From NCBI RefSeq assembly GCF_963678975.1, contig NC_089284.1, positions 2,918,946 through 2,982,945 on the forward strand: DNA of 64,000 bases. Reading direction: 5' to 3'. Within the stretch, counting starts at the first letter, position 1. Each line of letters begins with the position of its first letter. The notes under the pieces are model-generated. The model searched no databases, was not told where the DNA came from, and saw only the letters and a list, made by a program, of their open reading frames with translations. The DNA comes from Dysidea avara (taxonomy: Eukaryota; Porifera; Demospongiae; Dictyoceratida; Dysideidae). The translations under genes and the position numbers were made by a program. Below are positions 57,352-64,000 of this stretch, in pieces.

Positions 57352-57737
57352 CAAGAGTTCATAATATTCATATACTAAGGAGAGTATCCTACTCCTTTGC
57401 AGAAGGGCATATAGTTATGAGGTAACGACAAGGTAAATTATTTTGCAATTTGTGATGTACAAACAGCCATAAAAGTGCTAGAATCATTACTGCTGTGAAA
57501 CACTTGATGCTCTGGACATTTGTACTCGTAAATGGCATGCCTATGCAGTTCTCTTAACTCGTGAAGGCATGCGACTGAGAGTTCAGTTGGACTTGTTCAA
57601 TCGATATAATGCTCAATTAATGACACAATTAATTATAAACAAGTGAACTTGGATGTGTTTTGTCAGATACACCCTTCTACAGGGGTATATGAGAGTAGGA
57701 TACTCTCTTTAGTATATAATAATATTATGAACTCTTG
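57352..57737. mobile_element. TIR MITE with 7-bp duplication
   Basis: 386 bp. CAAGAGTTCATAATATT plus GAGAGTATCCTACTC at the left pairs with GAGTAGGATACTCTC plus AATATTATGAACTCTTG at the right. GTTTTAG flanks both ends (57345-57351 and 57738-57744). Confidence 0.75.
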
Positions 57738-57744
57738 GTTTTAG

Positions 57745-58660
57745 TGATTTACAAGCAATGTCACACACATGATCAATCATGCTGTCTGAGTGGAAGTGTT
57801 TTTGTAACATTCCTTACGTAACTGTTCTGAATAGCTGTCTAACCAGGAGTTTTAATATTATATACTCTTGATTCTGCTGATCACTATATACCTCATTTTC
57901 ACTTTGGCCCAAGGCTAACTTTGAGCACACACAACCATCCTAGAAAACTCATAATCACTATGTCTACACAATGATTATGACCGGCATTCACTACACCATA
58001 GACCCTCCATCATCATTAGAAAATCATACACATATCACTTGGTTTAAAGGAAACACTGGACAACTTAGATCATAGGGATGACCCAAAGAAGAAACTCACA
58101 CTGCTAAGAGAACTCACATTGCTCAGAGAACTTGAACAACTTATTGAACTAACTTGAGTTATAAGGAACTCACATTAACCAGAGAGCTCACTTCAATTGG
58201 AGAGCTCACATCACTCAAAGAGTAGAGTTGTACCGATAATTACACTGTAGCTGTTTTTAGTTACCATAATCAGAAATTGGTTGTAATGGGCTGTGGCCAG
58301 CAGATTATTAGTCTATTCAGCTTCAACAGCTGCAGCACCACTGGAGGGCTGGTGTACATCAAAGGGCTGGTATACGTCAAAGGCTCTGGTATGTACTTAG
58401 GTAATTTGTTTATGTTTTGTGGTAACCACTAAGATAAACAGTGATGGTTCAGGCCCTAGCCCACTTGTCTGACTAGCAACTTTGAGTTGAGGTATTGTAC
58501 AATTTCACAGCATTGGCTATACTAGCTCTACTTTTAGTGGAGTATGCACAAGTATAACCTATAGAGACCTACAATTGGGTATCGGTTAACTATTGGTAAA
58601 ACAGGGCAAAAATATATCGGATATCAGTTTTTCTGGAATCGGTACAACTCTATCAAAGAG
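57745..58660. other. Non-coding, low-complexity CTCACA words
   Basis: AACTCACATTG / GAGAACTCACA / GAGAGCTCAC words recur at 58090-58215, perhaps a degenerate tandem repeat. No gene. Confidence 0.4.
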
Positions 58661-58667
58661 CTCACTT

Positions 58668-59017
58668 CAGTGGCGTAGCTAGCCCTGAAGGATTAGTTGG
58701 GCACAGCTAGATTTTAGGTGAAGACCAAAAAAAAAAAAAAAAAAAAAAAGGTTGACACCTTATTGCTAGGGGCATCTGGGGGCATGCCCCCAAGGAAATT
58801 GTTTTAAGTCAAACCCTCTAAAGTTGAATTTTAGAGCAATTTAAGCAGTTGATCATTTATTATCATGCTAATAATGCTTGACTCTTGTATTAGAGTGACT
58901 GCTCTATTAGGGCATTTCGATCGCGCTTGAATAGTTTCTGCAAATTGAGTTGGTAGGGCACTAAAGCTGATTGGTTGGGCCTGTGTCCTACCAGTCCCCA
59001 CCTTAGCTACGCCTCTG
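58668..59017. mobile_element. CAGTGGCGTAGCTA MITE
   Basis: 350 bp with ends CAGTGGCGTAGCTA and TAGCTACGCCTCTG. Contains a poly(A) run (58727-58748) and a CTGGGGGCATGCCCCCA palindrome. No clear target duplication. Confidence 0.65.
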
Positions 59018-59329
59018 GAGAACTTATGTCACTCACAGAACTCACATATCAAGAAGTTTGTGCACATTTGCTATACTTTTGTCGATGACAAAATTCCAGC
59101 TGGAACAGGCATAGTGTCCAATACATTTCGATTGAAAAACCATTAAAACTTTAAATTAATTATCGTGTACCGCTTACCTCGAGTTTGTTTAGTAACCTTC
59201 CGAATTTGATACGTGTAGTGCAACTCTCTGCGAGTACAATGGTACCAAAAGAAGTCCAATTCACGGAAATTTAGGTGCATCAAAATGGCCTAAACCGACC
59301 TGGTGTAGCAAATTTCCCTACATATTTTG

Positions 59330-59455
59330 TATTGGGCGTTTCGGGCCAATTTTTTTTTTGGGCCCACTTCTGACTTAGAAAACTTTTTCTCATTTGGTGA
59401 ACTTACCGTTTTTGTTTGTTTTACGTAAAGTCACATTACTCAGGGGGTTGGTGAA
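59330..59455. repeat. Dispersed segment with GGGCCCACTTCTGA…TTACCGTTTTTG
   Basis: One of four related copies (also about 21240-21300, 27545-27590 inverted, and 60350-60440). Function unknown. Confidence 0.5.
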
Positions 59456-59686
59456 TCTCGGGGACAAAACCCTTGAATCAACCCAGCTGGCATGGGTTCC
59501 TGGGGGTTCTTCTTCTCAAGTGATGTAGCGAAGTCAAGGGGCGAATTATACAGGCAGCTAGTTTTACTAGGTGAAGATTTCCTTTGCCATCTCACAACAC
59601 ACGAGATGACTGAAACAGATTCGCCATGGGCTCACCGCTGAACTTGCTGGGAGTGGAGGAAATGAAGGCTATAAGAACATGAAATA

Positions 59687-60061
59687 GTGAACACCGAATA
59701 TATCCGGCTATATGATCTACCGTACTCAGAACGTTTATCAATATTAGGTTTGCCATCCCTGCAGTATCGTCGCTTACGAGGTGACATGATTCTTATTTAT
59801 CGAATGATTTATAATGACATTGGACTCGAGCTATCTGACTTCTTTTCTACCAATACATGCAGTTCTACCAGGGGCCACACAAACAAATTTTTTAAACCAC
59901 GTGCTGTCACCCGGCCAAGATCAAACTTTTTTGCAGTAAGGAGCATTAATGTATGGAACAATTTACCAGAGAATGTGATTGCAGCCCAATCTATCAACAG
60001 TTTTAAAAACCTACTGGATCAACACTTCTCACAAATGTTTACTATCAATCATGACTGGTAG
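59687..60061 (+). pseudogene. LINE reverse-transcriptase C-terminal fragment
   Basis: About 124 open codons ending at TAG. The segments LYDLPYSERLSILGLPSLQY, RRLRGDMI, TRGHTNKFFKPRA, VWNNLPENVI and INSFKNLLDQHF match the conserved C-terminal region of L2/CR1-like LINE proteins. The RT catalytic domain is missing upstream, so it is a 5'-truncated copy. Confidence 0.8.
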
Positions 60062-60349
60062 CTAATTTAAATTATGTTTGATTTTATTTTGCTAGCTATA
60101 GAATAGGATCATATACAGGCATTGCCTATGTATCCTAAATCACTAATACTAATATGGTATGATAGTGTAAACTGCAATTGTTGGTTAGTTGGATTTCCTG
60201 AGACTACACGAGTAGCTATCTTCATTTGATATGCCAGTATGTCAGTCATTCAGTGTCCAGTTCAGTCGAGGGTTCAGCTTGGTGACCCCACAAAAAGCAC
60301 AGCTAAGTTTGCATCATTTACTCAGGTGAACTGGCAGGGAAGCACTCAT

Positions 60350-60482
60350 TTTTGTGGGCCCACTTCTGAGTTAGAAAATTTTTACGTTTTGTGAATTTAC
60401 CGTTAAATTTTGTTTGTTTTATGGAAGTCACATTGTTCAGGCATAGATTATATATTCTCCACCTAGGGAATATATAATCTAT
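60350..60482. repeat. Dispersed segment followed by AT-rich palindrome
   Basis: GGGCCCACTTCTGAGTTAGA… matches 59365. It is followed at 60440-60482 by CATAGATTATATATTC-tccacctag-GGAATATATAATCTATGG. The ATAGAT/ATATA ends resemble those of the Mutator-like MITE at 31362. Confidence 0.55.
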
Positions 60483-60803
60483 GGCTTGCCATTTTCTAAT
60501 CCTTTTAGTGTGCACATGCAGTACTAGTTTCAGTAGTAGGTGTTCTAGAAGCAGTTCCGTTGGGAGCTATAACATAATTATACCATTATTCCATTGTAAT
60601 CCGATACTATAGTGCTGCTGTGGTGAAGCTTTATGTTTACTAAAGGAGATTGGTCATGCATCATAGCCCTGGGCATGTCTATGCTTGTATTACTGTATGT
60701 TAGAGTGGTGCTGCTAATCACGTATTTGAATAATTGTTATGTGGTTGGCATATTTGATGACACAATGTGTGTTAATATTGCTCATTGTTTCAAATTGTCA
60801 CAG

Positions 60804-60918
60804 GAATGCACTGATATAGAGCAGATTACTCAGGAGACACTGGAACTGAAGGCAAAGACCTGCTTCAAGGTAGGCATCCTGACGACACAGCTGAAAGAGG
60901 AGCTAAGGAACGAGACAG
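60804..60918 (+). CDS. Unrecognised gene, candidate exon 1
   Basis: 115 nt between TTGTCACAG and GACAG|GTATCA, phase 0 in and phase 1 out. Encodes ECTDIEQITQETLELKAKTC and LKEELRNET, charged and helical, likely coiled coil. An open frame extends upstream to 60633. Confidence 0.4.
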
Positions 60919-61197
60919 GTATCACCAAATAGCTGAGCTTAACCTTGCAGTGTAAGGGGGTGGGGTTAGACTGATGATAGTCATGCGAGACAGAGATAGT
61001 ATTTAGTGGTTTTCTACAATGTTGCAAAACAACTTGCTAATCTCAAAAACATTGTTGCTCCCAGAGCATCCTGCTACCGATAACCCTAATGTGTAAATAG
61101 TCATTAGGGGGAGAGTAGTAAAGCTGTTACTAGTCGGTGGAACATTTCTTGAGACTTGTAGCGGTGTGAAGTTGTTTTTATTGTTGTCGTTGTACAG

Positions 61198-61254
61198 GGG
61201 AATGTGTCACTGAAGGAACAAGAAGAAGTAGCAAGTTAGTAAGTGAAGAAGCCA
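61198..61254 (+). CDS. Unrecognised gene, candidate exon 2
   Basis: 57 nt between TTGTACAG and GCCA|GTGAGT. Continues phase 1 and is open (GECVTEGTRRSSKLVSEEA). Confidence 0.4.
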
Positions 61255-61392
61255 GTGAGTATAATCTGTTATTGTTTGGTTGGTCTCACTACAGTGTAGT
61301 GTATGGCAAACGGACATTGATTTTGGGTCAAAATTTGTGGACTTTTTAAGTGGGTGGTTACGTTATGCAAGTCACACTTTGTTTACCACAAG

Positions 61393-61478
61393 GCTACACT
61401 GTATGTGAGGAGGGAGAGGTGCACAAACAACAGACAGCAGTGAAAGTGGTCATCACACAAGGGGACACAGATAAGAAG
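61393..61478 (+). CDS. Unrecognised gene, candidate exon 3
   Basis: 86 nt between CCACAAG and AAG|GTGTGT, phase 1 in and phase 0 out, open. Encodes YTVCEEGEVHKQQTAVKVVI and TQGDTDKK. Confidence 0.4.
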
Positions 61479-61532
61479 GTGTGTACTCTGTTGTCATGTG
61501 ACATCACATGAGCTTATATGACATCATCACAG

Positions 61533-61697
61533 GAGCTAGAAGACAAGATCCATCTGCTACAATAACTGGAAGAAGCTCAAAAGAAAATGGTAATTAGCAT
61601 TGACGTCTTTAAACTTCGAGCTATTCTGATTGGTTGTTAGGAAGTGAGAGCTAGTCAGGTACAACAGATGATGACTTGAATTAGACAACAAAAAGAG
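61533..61697 (+). pseudogene. Two 57-nt exon-like segments with in-frame stops
   Basis: 61533-61589 (ELEDKIHLLQ-stop-LEEAQKKM) and 61641-61697 (EVRASQVQQMMT-stop-IRQQKE) have acceptor and donor sites and keep phase 0, and each carries one stop (TAA at 61563, TGA at 61677). They read as decayed coiled-coil exons. Either the gene is a pseudogene or translation ends at the first stop. Confidence 0.45.
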
Positions 61698-61844
61698 GTG
61701 CGTGATCTTATCATTTCTGTGTGATACAGTGGAGCTTCTCTTCCTTTGTGCTGGTGTAAACTATAAAGTATAATTAGTCTCACGCATATCTTGTATAGAG
61801 GGGTTCTGCTGTAGTGTTTTGGATGTTGTGTGGCTGTAATATAA

Positions 61845-62030
61845 TGAGTGAACCCACTATGACAATTACGGTCATGTCACTAGGCCAAGAGTTGTAAGAC
61901 CACTTCAATATAGTGACCTTGTCAAGTATATAGGTCCCAAACACAACTGAGATGTACTTCATGACCCATTTATAACACCACCTCAATATACAGTCCGTGT
62001 CAAGTAATAGGTCCCAATTGGTGTCTAACT
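61845..62030 (-). repeat. Inverted copy of the GGTCACTATAATGAGGTGG array
   Basis: Contains CCACTTCAATATAGTGACC and CACCACCTCAATATACAGTC with AGGTCCCAA between, the complement of the array at 22920-23165. Confidence 0.65.
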
Positions 62031-62221
62031 TGGTCCGTTGTTGGGACATGAAAACTCATGTACTGTATTGATGACCACTCCTATGATATGTTTATTGTGG
62101 CAGCAGTTGGTTTGTTAGTAGTGCTATTTGGGAAGGCTATGATAAAAAGAATTTTTTTGTGGGTGTTTTCAACTATACTATAAGCTAACAAAGCCATTGT
62201 CTAGCAAATCATTTTGTGCAG

Positions 62222-62273
62222 CATATCAATACTGTTGCAACTGCTGTGACAAATCGCATGGTACAAAATAAAG
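62222..62273 (+). CDS. Unrecognised gene, candidate exon
   Basis: 52 nt between TTTTGTGCAG and AAAG|GTGATA. Encodes HINTVATAVTNRMVQNK. The next candidate exon does not continue its phase without a stop. Confidence 0.25.
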
Positions 62274-62616
62274 GTGATATGTGGGAACCGTTACTTGTGT
62301 ATTATCTTGTGAGGTCATGTGATCTTGTCACAGGTGTTGACTGTGGTATTTCATAATGAGATGAATTGTATGGCACTATCACCATGATGACAACTTCAGA
62401 GATACTGGTATGATAAGTTGTGTGATTTTTTCACACAATCATTTGTGCCACTCCGTTGTTAGGCAAGGCTAGCATTACTGTGGACACCTCAACTAGTCCA
62501 ACACGAAATGTAGCTACCCTGATTTATGTGACATGTTGCCATAGTGATAGCTGTTACAACACAAGGTTTGCATGACAACAGCATACTACTGTATCACATT
62601 TCCGCCATCGTAACAG

Positions 62617-62685
62617 GCCTACCAAATTATCATAATTGAAGCCTTACTACAGAGCCCAGTGGGAGTGGTGGCACGGACCATAAAG
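62617..62685 (+). CDS. Unrecognised gene, candidate exon
   Basis: 69 nt, phase 0 both sides, between GTAACAG and AAG|GTGGGT. Encodes AYQIIIIEALLQSPVGVVAR and TIK. Confidence 0.35.
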
Positions 62686-62748
62686 GTGGGTGTGGTGATG
62701 TGTTGTTACCATCTTGGTGTGTGTTGTGAGGGCCATGTACTTCTCCAG

Positions 62749-62841
62749 CCTCAGAATGGCTGTGTTGTCAAGGGGATAAGTGAAGCATTTATTGACTATA
62801 ACAAAGTGTCCACCCACATGATCAAAGCTGCTGCAGAACAG
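62749..62841 (+). CDS. Unrecognised gene, candidate exon
   Basis: 93 nt, phase 0 both sides, between CTTCTCCAG and CAG|GTGAGC. Encodes PQNGCVVKGISEAFIDYNKV and STHMIKAAAEQ. With the preceding exon it forms a continuous helical-looking segment whose family I cannot name. Confidence 0.4.
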
Positions 62842-62949
62842 GTGAGCACCAACCTAACCACATTCACACAACTATTATTGTTGCCATGGTTACACAAAAG
62901 AGCATCATCACAAACTATAATTGTGATGTTACCGTCTTAAAGAGTTCTA

Positions 62950-64000
62950 CTTCATCAGTGAAGAAAACTAATGACACCATGGCAACCAGTGGCATGTACA
63001 AGTGAGCACATGCTACAGTATGTAACCAGTCATGTCCATTTAACTGTCTGTCATCACAGGACTAATCTTGACTACTGACATTCAAGAAACACCTCAGATC
63101 ATTATTTAACACAATATTTAAATTTGAGTCAGTGTACAATACATAATATTATATTGTAAGAAATGTCATCCTTGTAAGTATAACAAAACATGCAACACAA
63201 ACACATGGATCACTTGTGCATGTCATCATTGGGATTAAATAATCCGTCCTGTACAAGATACATAAAGGTTCACTATCCGTCCATCATCATCCTTATAAAC
63301 TTATCAGTCACCTTAAGTTCATTAATCCACCAGTCTGTAACAGAATTTCATAGCTGGGAACTTCAATTCTCTGTTGGAAACAAGTGACAGTAAATAGAAA
63401 ATTTTGGCTTAGATAGCAAGGAGGGTGCACCATTAATCATCATTGTCAAGCGATTAACAAACCAATCTGATATGGTAGTATAATATATATATATAGGCCC
63501 TTCCTCTAACAATTTGTTCTTCGGATTCATTATAAAGTGACAGTGTGATAGTTCAATCAATTGTTGACATCACATAAACAGGAATATATATAATGCCACT
63601 GTGAGTAAACTGCAAATGTTGAATGGGGAAATTTGCATGGATAACTGCCAATCTGTGAAATTAAATTTTGTGAAACCCCACCCCCCTGTAAAACCCTGCT
63701 CTATAGCAATGGCATGCACACATTAGCAGTGACAACTAGGTGTGATGAGAACAGGTACAGTTATGTCATACTAGATATGTATATGTAAATGCCACATACA
63801 TGTTGTATGTTATCACACTTAATGAACATTGTCAAATGAACGCTACACAGTTGCATTACAAGAACATACCCCACAGTCAGACGATGTACTTTTTGCAAAT
63901 AAGCAAAAAATACACAACAGCAATCTTTTTGTACTGGAACCAGTACTTTCTGATGATGCCTATACAGGTATTGATGATGATGTATTATTACAAATACTCT
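62950..64000. other. Non-coding, no feature recognised
   Basis: AT-rich sequence at the right edge. Exons of a gene continuing past the window cannot be excluded. Confidence 0.35.

Overview
This is AT-rich eukaryotic DNA: spliced genes with GT-AG introns, no operons, no ribosome-binding sites, and introns packed with transposable elements. Two genes encode an N-terminal tyrosine-kinase-like kinase domain joined through a short linker to a C-terminal Kelch propeller. Together with the density and variety of DNA transposons, this suggests an early-branching animal, most likely a demosponge. The species assignment is inference, made without any database search.

Region by region. 1-3.5 kb holds CA-rich microsatellites, a SINE-like stretch and a Harbinger-like element (TTA target duplication) that carries a Mutator-like MITE (9-bp target duplication) in its right arm. 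3.5-11.7 kb is one 8.2-kb DNA transposon with inverted repeats of about 1 kb. It carries a three-exon minus-strand gene for a pogo/Tigger-type DD35D transposase with a C-terminal ING-like PHD finger. Its right arm is interrupted by a non-autonomous hAT element (8-bp duplication) and a small hairpin MITE. 11.8-12.6 kb is an internally deleted retroelement with 15-bp target duplications. 13-25 kb is mostly mobile DNA: three copies of a CAGGGGCGGATC MITE family, each with its own 5-bp duplication; two CAGTGTTGGGA elements, one of which splits a decayed LINE reverse transcriptase; a long TG microsatellite; and a tRNA-like SINE.

27.8-41.2 kb is kinase-Kelch gene 1. All catalytic residues are intact, and its four exons join in phase to 721 aa. 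Its introns hold nested hAT-like/Mutator-like elements, two long hairpins, an 18-bp minisatellite and a pair of inverted 21-bp minisatellites. 45.3-52.5 kb is kinase-Kelch gene 2, on the same strand and of the same architecture, but both catalytic aspartates are replaced, so it is a predicted pseudokinase. At least one of its linker exons is unresolved. The two genes look like a tandem duplication that diverged into an active kinase and a catalytically dead partner. The ligand and pathway cannot be read from sequence.

52.5-64 kb holds dispersed repeats, a perfect 379-bp tandem duplication, further MITEs, a LINE C-terminal fragment (59.7-60.1 kb) and, at the right end, a string of short exons for an unrecognised charged protein. 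Two of these exons carry in-frame stops.

The items most worth following up are the PHD-bearing pogo-type transposon, whose reader domain could bias integration toward H3K4me3 chromatin, and the kinase/pseudokinase-Kelch pair.
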